DNA from: Nitrosomonadales bacterium
GTDB taxonomy: Bacteria > Pseudomonadota > Gammaproteobacteria > Burkholderiales > SG8-41
Reading direction: 5' to 3'
DNA: 10,144 bases
Assembly (NCBI GenBank): GCA_009885185.1
Contig: VFLF01000475.1
Coordinates: forward strand, 1 to 10,144
Shown here: in pieces, positions 1-5,573 of the stretch
Layout of the letters: each line of letters starts with the position of its first letter
How positions within the stretch are numbered: position 1 is the stretch's first letter
Notes under the pieces: generated by a model
Seen by the model: the letters and a program-made list of their open reading frames with translations, nothing else
Told to the model about the DNA's origin: nothing
Database searches by the model: none
Position numbers and translations under genes: made by a program

Positions 1-60
1 AGCTCAGCCCGAACGGTGTATGAATTTGAAAAAATCACGAATGCGTTGCCCCTTCTTTGA
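1..60 (+). CDS. Possible 3' end of an upstream gene (unidentified)
   Basis: Frame 1 is open from the window edge to a TGA at 58-60 and reads as a 19-residue tail ending ITNALPLL. This could be the C-terminus of a gene upstream of the CitE-like gene, which would then follow it by 14 bp. The stretch is too short to recognise a family, and frame 2 is also open here, so an open frame is weak evidence. No function is proposed. Confidence 0.25.
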   Translation, partial: SSARTVYEFEKITNALPLL

Positions 61-74
61 GGCTGTAGATTTTC

Positions 75-971
75 ATGTCCCTGTTGATTCGACGTTCCAA
101 TCTGCTGATTCCCATAAACGACGCCAATGCTGTCGCCAATGCTTGGCGACACAACGCCGATGCGATCACGCTGCTGCTCGACGGTAAACCCTCCGCCGAT
201 GTGGTGAAGCGCGCTATCGCCTCGGCGGCCAAGGGCGGCGGCGAGGTGTTCGTGCGCCTGAACAAGGCCTCGTTGCCATTCGATCTTGAAGCCGTGCTAT
301 GGCCCGGCCTGTGCGGCATCATGCTGCCGCGCGTGGAGTCGGCGGCAGAGGTTGCGCAGGCCGATCAAATGGTGTCGTCGCTGGAAAAACAGCGCGGCAT
401 CGCGGCAGGCTCGCTGCAATTTATACTCATGTTCGAATCCGCGCGCGGCGTGTGGGATATCCGCGAGATCGTCAAGGCCAGCCCGCGCGTGACGCAGGCG
501 GCGCTGGATGAGCGCGCGCTGGCCGCTGATCTGGACATCACGCCGCTGCCGGAGCTCGACCCGTTTGACTACGCGCGCGGTCGCCTTGCCGTCGAAGCGA
601 CAGCCGCCAAGGTGGCCGCCGTGGGCATGGCGTATCCGCTCGGCGTGCAGCCGCGCGAGTTGCCACCCGCTGAACTGCACGAACTCGCCACCAAGGCCAA
701 AAACCTCGGCATGAAAGGCGTGATCTGTCCGTTCAGCAGTTGGGTCGCGCCGGTCAATGCCGCCTTTACGCCGACGCAGGAACTCGTCGAATGGAATCGA
801 CGCGTGCGCGAGGCCTTCGCGGCAGGCGTGGCGGCAGGCACGGCGGCGGTGCCGCTCGACGGCAAGATGATTGACGTGCCGGTGGATGAATGGGCGATCG
901 TGGTGCTGGTGATGGCCGAGGCGTGCGCGGCGCGAGACGCGGTAAAGCGGGCCGCGCTGGAGGCAGCGTAA
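75..971 (+). CDS. CitE-like HpcH/HpaI aldolase/citrate lyase family protein
   Basis: A 298-residue protein of the HpcH/HpaI TIM-barrel family, CitE-like branch. Members cleave or form C-C bonds of CoA-linked or free 2-hydroxy/3-hydroxy acids (citryl-CoA, malyl-CoA, citramalyl-CoA) in the cytoplasm. Visible hallmarks in order are an N-terminal RSNLLIP strand (about 7-13, family RSLLFVP), VRLN with Arg61, MLPRVES (83-89), FESARGV with candidate metal-binding Glu121 (120-126), AADL (150-153), and a C-terminal block with CPFSSWVAPVNAAFTP and an LDGKMIDVP segment. The length is typical. Two motifs diverge: the usual LEDAV after strand 2 reads LLDGKP (34-39), and the usual G-x-E-D metal-ligand motif reads D-E-R-A (145-148). 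The ATG at 75 has only a weak, distant GAGG upstream. Membership of the superfamily is fairly sure; substrate and activity are unknown. The dienelactone-hydrolase-family gene follows after 36 bp and is probably co-transcribed. Confidence 0.8.
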   Translation: MSLLIRRSNLLIPINDANAVANAWRHNADAITLLLDGKPSADVVKRAIASAAKGGGEVFVRLNKASLPFDLEAVLWPGLCGIMLPRVESAAEVAQADQMVSSLEKQRGIAAGSLQFILMFESARGVWDIREIVKASPRVTQAALDERALAADLDITPLPELDPFDYARGRLAVEATAAKVAAVGMAYPLGVQPRELPPAELHELATKAKNLGMKGVICPFSSWVAPVNAAFTPTQELVEWNRRVREAFAAGVAAGTAAVPLDGKMIDVPVDEWAIVVLVMAEACAARDAVKRAALEAA

Positions 972-1007
972 AATAGAATTTTACCGAATTCACAAAGGAA
1001 AATTATC

Positions 1008-1703
1008 ATGCAAAAGCAAGACATCAAAATCCGTTCCGTCGAAGGCAAAGACTTCGATTGTTATGTGGTGACGCCCGATGGCGCGGACAAAGTGCCGGCG
1101 ATAGTGCTGGCGGCCGCCGTGCATGGCGTGGATGGCGATATACGCAGCATCGCCGATGCGTTCGGCGCGGCGGGCTACCTCGTGGCCGCGCCTGATTTGT
1201 TTTGGCGCACGGTGCCGGGGCCGCTGGGCCGCAACGACGATCGCACCAAAACGCGCTCGCAGCCGCGCCTGCCGGTCATCAAGACCGGTGAAAAAGATAT
1301 GGTCGATACGCTCAATGAACTGAAAAAAATGCCGCGTTTTAACGGCAAGGCGGTGGCGATGGGCTTTTGCTATGGCGGGCCGTATGCGTTGATCGGCCCG
1401 AAGCGCCTGGGTTACGCCGGCGGTGTGTCGTGCCACGGCACGCAGTTGGGCGATTTCGTGCAGGAACTCGAAGGCACCACGCAACCGATCTCGATCATCT
1501 GGGGCGATCTCGATCACGCAGCGCCAGCGCCGGTGCAGGCGATGTATCGCGCCGTGCCCGCGCGCCACAAAAACGTGGACGTGCATATCATCCCCGGCGT
1601 GAATCACGGTTACATGATGAAAGAAAATCCCGCCGCGTTTGACCAGAAGACGTATGACCTGTCGATGGGGCGCGCGCTGGCGATACTTAATGGGCTGCGC
1701 TGA
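1008..1703 (+). CDS. Dienelactone hydrolase family protein
   Basis: A 231-residue alpha/beta hydrolase of the dienelactone hydrolase (DLH, carboxymethylenebutenolidase) family. These cytoplasmic enzymes open lactone or ester bonds; classical members turn dienelactone into maleylacetate in chloroaromatic breakdown. The triad is intact and in family positions: nucleophile Cys121 in GFCYGG, Asp169 in GDLD, and His200 in GVNHGY. The length matches the family. One departure is seen: the strand that in classical DLH carries a conserved Q-E pair before IFG reads AVHGVDG here (about 37-43), so the glutamate that interacts with the catalytic cysteine is a histidine. This may mean a different substrate. 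The ATG at 1008 is supported by AAAGGAA at 994-1000, seven bases upstream. The gene sits 36 bp after the CitE-like gene with no clear promoter between them, so an operon is likely. Confidence 0.9.
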   Translation: MQKQDIKIRSVEGKDFDCYVVTPDGADKVPAIVLAAAVHGVDGDIRSIADAFGAAGYLVAAPDLFWRTVPGPLGRNDDRTKTRSQPRLPVIKTGEKDMVDTLNELKKMPRFNGKAVAMGFCYGGPYALIGPKRLGYAGGVSCHGTQLGDFVQELEGTTQPISIIWGDLDHAAPAPVQAMYRAVPARHKNVDVHIIPGVNHGYMMKENPAAFDQKTYDLSMGRALAILNGLR

Positions 1704-1712
1704 TCGGGTTAT

Positions 1713-1738
1713 CAGGGGTTCTCTGGATTCATTTTTTT
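1713..1738 (+). terminator. Weak terminator candidate after the dienelactone hydrolase gene
   Basis: Ten bases after the TGA, CAGGG (1713-1717) can pair with CTCTG (1721-1725, one G-U pair) around a 3-base loop, and a run of seven T follows at 1732-1738. The stem is short and six bases separate it from the T-run, so this is only a weak intrinsic terminator. The paired palindrome at 1795-1874 could also contribute to ending transcription. Confidence 0.25.
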
Positions 1739-1794
1739 CCGTGAAGGGCGGCGTAACCTCCACGATAGTCGGCAAAGCAAGCAATATTCCTCCC

Positions 1795-1874
1795 GTCGTT
1801 CCCGAGAAAGCGGGAACCCATAAGCCATTCTCCAGTGGAACTGTGTTATGGATTCCCGCCTGCGCGGGAATGAC
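1795..1874. repeat. 80-bp paired REP palindrome (REPIN/BIME-like), diverged copy
   Basis: Two 26-base arms (1795-1820 and 1849-1874) lie in inverted orientation around a 28-base spacer. The right arm is the exact consensus seen in the other copy at 4293-4372; the left arm differs from it at five of 26 positions. Each arm is itself an imperfect hairpin of the ATTCCCGC...GCGGGAAT type. Paired inverted REPs of this kind are known as REPINs or BIMEs and are usually spread by RAYT transposases acting in trans; none is in this window. The element ends 16 bp before the TTG start of the following Bug receptor gene. Confidence 0.85.
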
Positions 1875-1890
1875 AGTAGTGGTTTATTAA

Positions 1891-2880
1891 TTGACTGACA
1901 CTTTGGCAAACCAGCTTTTAAAGGTCATTTTGTGTTGGACAATCGCGGCTTCCGCGAGCACCGCTGCCGCACAACACGCCAACTCGTTTCCGACCAAGCC
2001 GATACGCCTGCTGGTCTCCGGCGTCGGCGGCGCGGGTGATTTCGCGGGGCGCTTGATCGCCGCCGATCTCACGCAGCGCCTCGGCCAACAGGTCGTCGTT
2101 GATAACCGTCCCGGCGGCGTGACGCCCGGCGAAATTCTGGCGAAGGCGCAACCCGACGGCTACACACTGATGATGGTGGGCTTTGTCATCTGGCTCTCAC
2201 CGTTTATGCGCGACCATGTGCCGTTTGATCCGGTGCGCGATTTCGCGCCGGTGTCGCTGGCGATCAGCTCGCCCAATGTGCTGGTGGTGCATCCCTCGCT
2301 GCGCGTGAAATCGGTGCCGGAGTTGATCGCGCTCGCCAAACAAAAGCCCGGCGCGTTGAACTATGCCACTTCGGGCGTCGGCAACTCCAATCACATCGCC
2401 GGCGAATTGTTCCGCTCGATGGCGGGCGTGGATATCGTGCGCGTCAATTATCGCGGCGCGGCAGTGGCGTTGACCGATGTGGTGAGCGGGCGCGTGGAGC
2501 TGATGTTCGCCACCGCCAATGCCTCGCAACCGCACGTGAGCGCGGGGCGCTTGATTGCGCTAGGCGTCACCTCGTCGCAGCCCTCGTCCGTGGCGCCGGG
2601 CCTGCCCACGGTGGCCGCGGCGGGTGGCGCCACGCTGGCGGGCTACGAATCCGCGGCGACCATCGGTATCCTCGCGCGCGCCGGCACGCCGCCGACGGTG
2701 GTGAACCTGCTGCACCGCGAAGTCGCGCGTTACCTGCGCACCACGGATGCGAAAGAGCGTTTGTTGAAAGCCGGCATCGAAGCCGTGGGTAATACGCCGG
2801 CGGAATTCGCCGCGATTATTCGCGACGATATGAAAATCAAGGGCAAGGTTATCCGTGAGGCCGGCATCCGCATGGATTGA
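1891..2880 (+). CDS. Bug/TctC family tripartite tricarboxylate transporter substrate-binding protein, non-ATG start
   Basis: A periplasmic solute receptor of about 329 residues in the Bug (TctC) family, a two-lobed Venus-flytrap protein that captures carboxylates and similar compounds. Family marks are FPTKPIRLLV (33-42), GQQVVVDNRPGG, PDGYTLM, FDPVRDFAPVS, the YATSGVGNSNH binding-loop block and VNYRG. The first ligand loop reads SGVGGAGD (43-50) where most members have PFxAGGxxD. No ATG or GTG fits the N-terminus: a TAA at 1888-1890 precedes TTG 1891, and further TTG codons lie at 1903 and 1930. TTG 1891 or 1903 leaves Lys11 followed by a hydrophobic stretch and AAAQHA, a believable signal peptide cleaved near residue 27. 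TTG 1930 has a better ribosome site (AAAGG 1920-1924) but would remove the charged n-region. The gene may be weakly translated or damaged at its 5' end. It converges with yaeQ, 14 bp away. Confidence 0.85.
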   Translation: MTDTLANQLLKVILCWTIAASASTAAAQHANSFPTKPIRLLVSGVGGAGDFAGRLIAADLTQRLGQQVVVDNRPGGVTPGEILAKAQPDGYTLMMVGFVIWLSPFMRDHVPFDPVRDFAPVSLAISSPNVLVVHPSLRVKSVPELIALAKQKPGALNYATSGVGNSNHIAGELFRSMAGVDIVRVNYRGAAVALTDVVSGRVELMFATANASQPHVSAGRLIALGVTSSQPSSVAPGLPTVAAAGGATLAGYESAATIGILARAGTPPTVVNLLHREVARYLRTTDAKERLLKAGIEAVGNTPAEFAAIIRDDMKIKGKVIREAGIRMD

Positions 2881-2894
2881 CTGCACGCCGCGCA

Positions 2895-3437
2895 CTATGC
2901 GATCAGCAGGCGTTCCGGCTTGACCGACACGGTGTACTTGTCATTGGCCACCCACACTTCGCCATCCTGTATGGTGTACGTCAGCGCCATGGTTTTATCC
3001 GCCAGCTTCGCCATCGCCTGACTGGCGGCGAGCGGCACCGCGATCACCGCCAGGTTACGGCAACGTGCGACGGTATCGCGCACGCTGTCGCGCCACATCG
3101 CAGCACCCGCAGCGCCGTAGCTATACACCACCACGTCATTCGCGCGTCCGCAGGCTTTACGCAGGCGCTTTTCATCGGGCTGGCCGACATCGATCCATTG
3201 CTCGATGGCGCCGGTTAAATCCTTGCGCCACAGGTCGGGTTCGTCGTCGACGCTGAGTCCCCGGCCAAAGGTCAGGTATTCGTGCGCGTTCAGTGCGAAC
3301 GCCAGCAGCCGCACCATCATGCGTTCGTCGGTCTCCGACGGGTGGCGCGCGAGCGTCAGCGCGTGGCTTTGATAATAATTGCGATCGGTGTCGGAGACCT
3401 GTACTGACGCCTTGAAGATGGTGGCTTTCAGTGCCAC
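2895..3437 (-). CDS. yaeQ: YaeQ family protein
   Basis: A 180-residue protein that closely matches E. coli YaeQ as remembered. It opens with MALKATIFKASVQVSDTDRN, then carries LTLARHPSET (27-36), ERMM, a RGLSVDDEP block, QWIDVGQPDEKR, KACGRA and near the end TIQDGEVW. Length and motif order are those of the family. The fold is reported as PD-(D/E)XK nuclease-like; YaeQ has been discussed in relation to RfaH-type transcription elongation, but its biochemical role is not settled. The start is a GTG (complement of CAC 3435-3437) behind AGGG at a spacing of six bases, and only three bases follow the SDR stop codon, so translational coupling is likely. It is the last gene of the hydrolase-SDR-yaeQ minus-strand unit, an unexpected neighbour for metabolic genes. 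Confidence 0.9.
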   Translation of the reverse strand: MALKATIFKASVQVSDTDRNYYQSHALTLARHPSETDERMMVRLLAFALNAHEYLTFGRGLSVDDEPDLWRKDLTGAIEQWIDVGQPDEKRLRKACGRANDVVVYSYGAAGAAMWRDSVRDTVARCRNLAVIAVPLAASQAMAKLADKTMALTYTIQDGEVWVANDKYTVSVKPERLLIA

Positions 3438-3440
3438 GGG

Positions 3441-4247
3441 CTACCCTGGGCGCGCCGCGGTCAAACCGCCATCGACGGTGAGATGCGTTGCGGTGATGTA
3501 ACGCGCTTCATCCGACGCGAGAAATAAGATCGCATGGGCGGAATCCCACGCATCACCCATGCGGCCGATGGGCACCGCCGCGTGGCGCTTGGCCACCAGT
3601 TCTGCGGCCTCTTGCGGGCCGAGTTGTTTCATCAGCCGCGCTTCGACCAGCGGCGTGTGCATGGTGCCCAGCACCACCAGATTGCAGCGGATGCCTTTTT
3701 TGATGTAGGCCATGGCGGTAGATTGCGTAAAGCCCACCAACCCCGACTTCGATGTGCTGTACGCGACATCGATGCGGCTGCCTACGCGATGCGCGAAACC
3801 CGCCACCGACGACACGTTGACTATCGCGCCGCCGCCCTGTTTTTCCATCACCGGCAGCACGTACTTGCAGCCGAGGAACGCGGTTTTCAGATTCAGATCG
3901 ATTTGCGTGTCCCAGACTTCTTCGCTCATCGCCACCGGATCGCCGGGCGCGGAGCCGCCGCAGTTGTTGACCAGAATGTCGATGCGACCGAATTGTTTGA
4001 CACAGGCCTCGACCATCGCTTTGACTTCGGCGGCGACGGTCATGTTGCACACATGCGCGACTAACGTGCCACCTTCTTTTTCGACAATGGCGCGAGTGTC
4101 TTCAATCGCGGCGGGGTTGATGTCGGTGCCGAATACTTTCGCACCTTGCCGCGCCAACAACACAGCGGTGGCTTTGCCGTTGCCATAGCCCGCGCCGACG
4201 GCGCCCGCGCCTGCGACGAGGGCGACTTTACCTGTGAGATCGAGCAT
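3441..4247 (-). CDS. SDR family NAD(P)-dependent oxidoreductase
   Basis: A 268-residue classical short-chain dehydrogenase/reductase. The Rossmann glycine motif is a slightly extended GAGAVGAGYGNG (13-24). Asp42 at the end of strand 2 (FGTD) favours NAD(H) over NADP(H). The NNAG motif reads NNCGG (94-98). Catalytic Asn119, Ser146/Ser147, Tyr163 and Lys167 (YSTSK) are all present, and the C-terminus has the usual VDGG. These enzymes oxidise or reduce alcohol/ketone groups on small molecules in the cytoplasm; the substrate is not evident. The start was placed at ATG 4247 because MLDLTGKVALV is the normal beginning. A longer open frame to 4481 runs through the 80-bp palindrome (its translation contains SRAGGNP and DSRLRGND, typical products of such repeats) and into the upstream gene. 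The ribosome site at 4247 is weak. It overlaps no gene and couples to yaeQ downstream. Confidence 0.92.
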   Translation of the reverse strand: MLDLTGKVALVAGAGAVGAGYGNGKATAVLLARQGAKVFGTDINPAAIEDTRAIVEKEGGTLVAHVCNMTVAAEVKAMVEACVKQFGRIDILVNNCGGSAPGDPVAMSEEVWDTQIDLNLKTAFLGCKYVLPVMEKQGGGAIVNVSSVAGFAHRVGSRIDVAYSTSKSGLVGFTQSTAMAYIKKGIRCNLVVLGTMHTPLVEARLMKQLGPQEAAELVAKRHAAVPIGRMGDAWDSAHAILFLASDEARYITATHLTVDGGLTAARPG

Positions 4248-4292
4248 GCGTTTCAAATCCGATTGAATTACGTATAGACCAACACTACCACT

Positions 4293-4372
4293 GTCATTCC
4301 CGCGCAGGCGGGAATCCATAACGCATTCGCACGCCCCACTATCGCATGGATTCCCGCCTGCGCGGGAATGAC
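4293..4372. repeat. 80-bp paired REP palindrome (REPIN/BIME-like), perfect copy
   Basis: Two 26-base arms (4293-4318 and 4347-4372) are exact reverse complements of each other, 26 of 26, around a 28-base spacer. Each arm holds the hairpin core ATTCCCGCGCAGGCGGGAAT. The element lies in the 137-bp gap between the alpha/beta hydrolase and SDR genes of one minus-strand unit, so in RNA it can fold either as one long 26-bp hairpin or as two short ones. It may damp read-through or protect the upstream message from 3' decay. Arm length, spacer length and total length equal those of the copy at 1795-1874. Confidence 0.92.
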
Positions 4373-4384
4373 GAGGTGGCTTAT

Positions 4385-5251
4385 TTATATCGCCTTGCGA
4401 CCCGCCTTCAACTGTTTGGCGATAAACGCCTTCACCATGTCTTGCGCGCGCGTGGTCGCGGCACTCGGCTCGGCGACCCATTCATGGGTCGAGCCCTCAT
4501 ACAATTCGTACTGGCACTCGCCGCCCGCCGCGCGATAGCTCGCGGAAAACTTTTCCTGTATCGGCGGAATCACGTTGTCGTCCAGGCCGCCTTGCATGAT
4601 GAGCATCGGCGGCAATTCCACTTTTTCCTTGAGGTCGAGCATTTCCTGCGGGTTGCCTTCGTGGATCGATTCCCACGGATTAAAAAACGTGGTGCTGTTT
4701 TTAATCATGTGATCGCGCTTCATTTTCTCGGCCTGCTTGAAGCGCGCAAACGGATCGCTGATCGGCGAACGGGTCGCAATGTAGGCCACGCGCGTGGTAA
4801 TGCCGGGCGCGCCGGGCAGCGGTATGGCGTTGTAGCGCGGATCATTCGGGCGCATGCCCAGCAACTGCGCCACATGGCCGCCGCTGGAGCTGCCCAGCAC
4901 GCCGAGCGTGGAGGCATCGCCATTCCATTCAATGGCTTTGGATTTCAGCCAGCGCACGCCGTAGCTCGCGTCCAGCGCGCACGCCGGATACGGCGCTTCG
5001 GGCGCCAGCGTCATGTCGATCGCCACCACCAGCACGCCGCTTTTCGCGACGGCTTCGTCCATCGGCGCGTTGGCGTTGCGGTCTTTGTTGTTCCACGCGC
5101 CGCCGTGCAGATCAAGCAGCACCGGGAACGGGCCTGTTCCTTGCGGCTGATAAATGCGCGCCATCAGCGTGCGCGTCGGCGTTTTGCGGAATTCGACCTC
5201 CCAGACCTTGATTTCAAACTTGGCGGCGGGGTTGTAGGTGGCGGTGGTCAT
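4385..5251 (-). CDS. Alpha/beta hydrolase (esterase/lipase, HGG type)
   Basis: A 288-residue serine hydrolase of the alpha/beta fold. The oxyanion motif is LDLHGGAW with HGG at 49-51, as in hormone-sensitive-lipase/BD-FAE-like esterases. The nucleophile elbow is G-S-S-S-G with Ser122, the acid is Asp224 in GGLDDNV and the base is His256 in STHEW. No signal peptide is seen, so it is probably cytoplasmic, cleaving ester bonds of small molecules. The start was set at ATG 5251 because GAGGA stands seven bases upstream; the open frame continues 30 codons further to 5341, but that part lacks family similarity and covers the promoter region. It is the first gene of the unit with the SDR and yaeQ genes, preceded by a TTGACA-type promoter candidate. 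An acylaminoacyl-peptidase-like role cannot be excluded. Confidence 0.88.
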   Translation of the reverse strand: MTTATYNPAAKFEIKVWEVEFRKTPTRTLMARIYQPQGTGPFPVLLDLHGGAWNNKDRNANAPMDEAVAKSGVLVVAIDMTLAPEAPYPACALDASYGVRWLKSKAIEWNGDASTLGVLGSSSGGHVAQLLGMRPNDPRYNAIPLPGAPGITTRVAYIATRSPISDPFARFKQAEKMKRDHMIKNSTTFFNPWESIHEGNPQEMLDLKEKVELPPMLIMQGGLDDNVIPPIQEKFSASYRAAGGECQYELYEGSTHEWVAEPSAATTRAQDMVKAFIAKQLKAGRKAI

Positions 5252-5288
5252 GGCTATGTCCTCAAGAATGAACGGATTCGGGCCTGAT

Positions 5289-5317
5289 TGAATATCGCTA
5301 ATCCGGAGCAGTGTCAA
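5289..5317 (-). promoter_or_regulatory. Sigma70-type promoter candidate for the hydrolase-SDR-yaeQ unit
   Basis: On the minus strand a perfect TTGACA (-35, plus coordinates 5312-5317) is followed after 17 bases by TATTCA (-10, 5289-5294), which matches the consensus at only three of six positions. Transcription would begin near 5282, leaving a leader of about 30 bases with the GAGGA ribosome site before ATG 5251. It lies back to back with the plus-strand promoter candidate at 5332-5360. Confidence 0.45.
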
Positions 5318-5331
5318 CTGGACAGCGCCTC

Positions 5332-5360
5332 TTTTCATCAAACGCCAGTCGGGCTACACT
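5332..5360 (+). promoter_or_regulatory. Sigma70-type promoter candidate for the small RNA gene
   Basis: TTTTCA (-35, 5332-5337) and TACACT (-10, 5355-5360) are separated by 17 bases; each matches the consensus at four of six positions. The start of transcription would fall near 5367, about 12 bases before the 16S-complementary tract. Confidence 0.5.
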
Positions 5361-5378
5361 GTAATCCCCGCAACTTTG

Positions 5379-5392
5379 AAAGGAGGTGATCC
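5379..5392 (+). promoter_or_regulatory. Full-length Shine-Dalgarno/16S 3'-end complement
   Basis: AAAGGAGGTGATCC pairs with all 14 final bases of a typical betaproteobacterial 16S rRNA. AGGAGG ends at 5386, seven bases before a GTG at 5394, which is ideal spacing for initiation. All the other gene starts in this window have much shorter ribosome sites of about four to seven bases. Confidence 0.8.
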
Positions 5393-5393
5393 C

Positions 5394-5486
5394 GTGATTG
5401 ACCGAATAGGCACGACCCTGCTGGAGTGCGCACCGAACTCAAAACGCGGATCAACCCGCATGAAAGGACAGTTCGCTACCCGGTAG
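5394..5486 (+). CDS. Possible 30-residue peptide inside the small RNA
   Basis: A GTG at 5394, placed seven bases after a perfect AGGAGG, opens a 30-codon frame that ends with TAG at 5484-5486. The peptide begins VIDRIGTTLLEC and ends MKGQFATR; it is basic, has one Cys and no membrane segment. The ideal ribosome site is the only coding evidence, and the frame is short enough to arise by chance. The transcript continues about 60 nt beyond the stop to the terminator, so it could be a small mRNA, a dual-function RNA or an RNA whose start codon is incidental. No family is recognised. Confidence 0.35.
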   Translation: MIDRIGTTLLECAPNSKRGSTRMKGQFATR

Positions 5487-5505
5487 GGCTGCGTGTCTGA
5501 AGGTT

Positions 5506-5545
5506 CAAACGCCCCGTGGAGTGATCCACGGGGCGTTTGTTTTTT
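5506..5545 (+). terminator. Strong intrinsic terminator of the small RNA
   Basis: A perfect 15-bp stem (5506-5520 with 5525-5539, GC-rich CCCCGTGGA core) closes a four-base GTGA loop and is followed by six T (5540-5545). This is a textbook Rho-independent terminator for the plus strand. It ends 28 bp before the stop codon of the convergent Bug receptor gene. On the minus strand no T-run follows the hairpin, so it is not an obvious terminator for that gene. Confidence 0.92.
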
Positions 5546-5573
5546 ACGCGCGCCTTCCGGTTCAGCTTTGTAC

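Larger units (their letters stand above)
5367..5545 (+). ncRNA. Probable small RNA with extended anti-16S (Shine-Dalgarno) tract
   Basis: A free-standing transcription unit of about 180 nt between a promoter candidate and a strong intrinsic terminator. Near its 5' end, 5379-5392 (AAAGGAGGTGATCC) is a perfect 14-base reverse complement of the canonical 16S rRNA 3' end, far longer than a normal ribosome site. The interior can form GCGG/CCGC (5446-5459) and a CGAACT/AGTTCG pair (5434-5439 with 5470-5475). Alternatively GGATCAACC (5448-5456) can pair with GGTGATCC (5385-5392) with one bulged A and hide the tract. From memory this resembles the Rfam family called betaproteobacteria toxic small RNA, thought to titrate ribosomes; that link is unverified. 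A leader or short-peptide mRNA is the main alternative. The borders are estimates. Confidence 0.6.

Noticed and set aside
990..1784. A 264-codon minus-strand open frame opposite the dienelactone hydrolase gene
   Set aside because: The plus-strand protein has an intact catalytic triad and a good ribosome site; the minus translation is His/Arg-rich and unrecognisable.
4293..4372. CRISPR repeats or transposon terminal repeats
   Set aside because: There are only two palindromic arms per site, with one spacer and no regular array. No transposase or target-site duplication is visible, and the structure fits a paired REP.
4248..4481. N-terminal extension of the SDR protein
   Set aside because: The extra 78 codons are translated palindrome (SRAGGNP, DSRLRGND) and the end of the neighbouring gene; SDR similarity begins at ATG 4247.
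4346..5287. A 313-codon plus-strand open frame across the alpha/beta hydrolase gene
   Set aside because: It starts inside the REP palindrome and runs antisense to a hydrolase with complete motifs; its composition is that of a shadow frame.
5379..5392. Remnant of a 16S rRNA gene on the minus strand
   Set aside because: The similarity stops sharply after 14 bases; neither the preceding 16S helix sequence nor any spacer sequence is present, so it is not a truncated rRNA gene.
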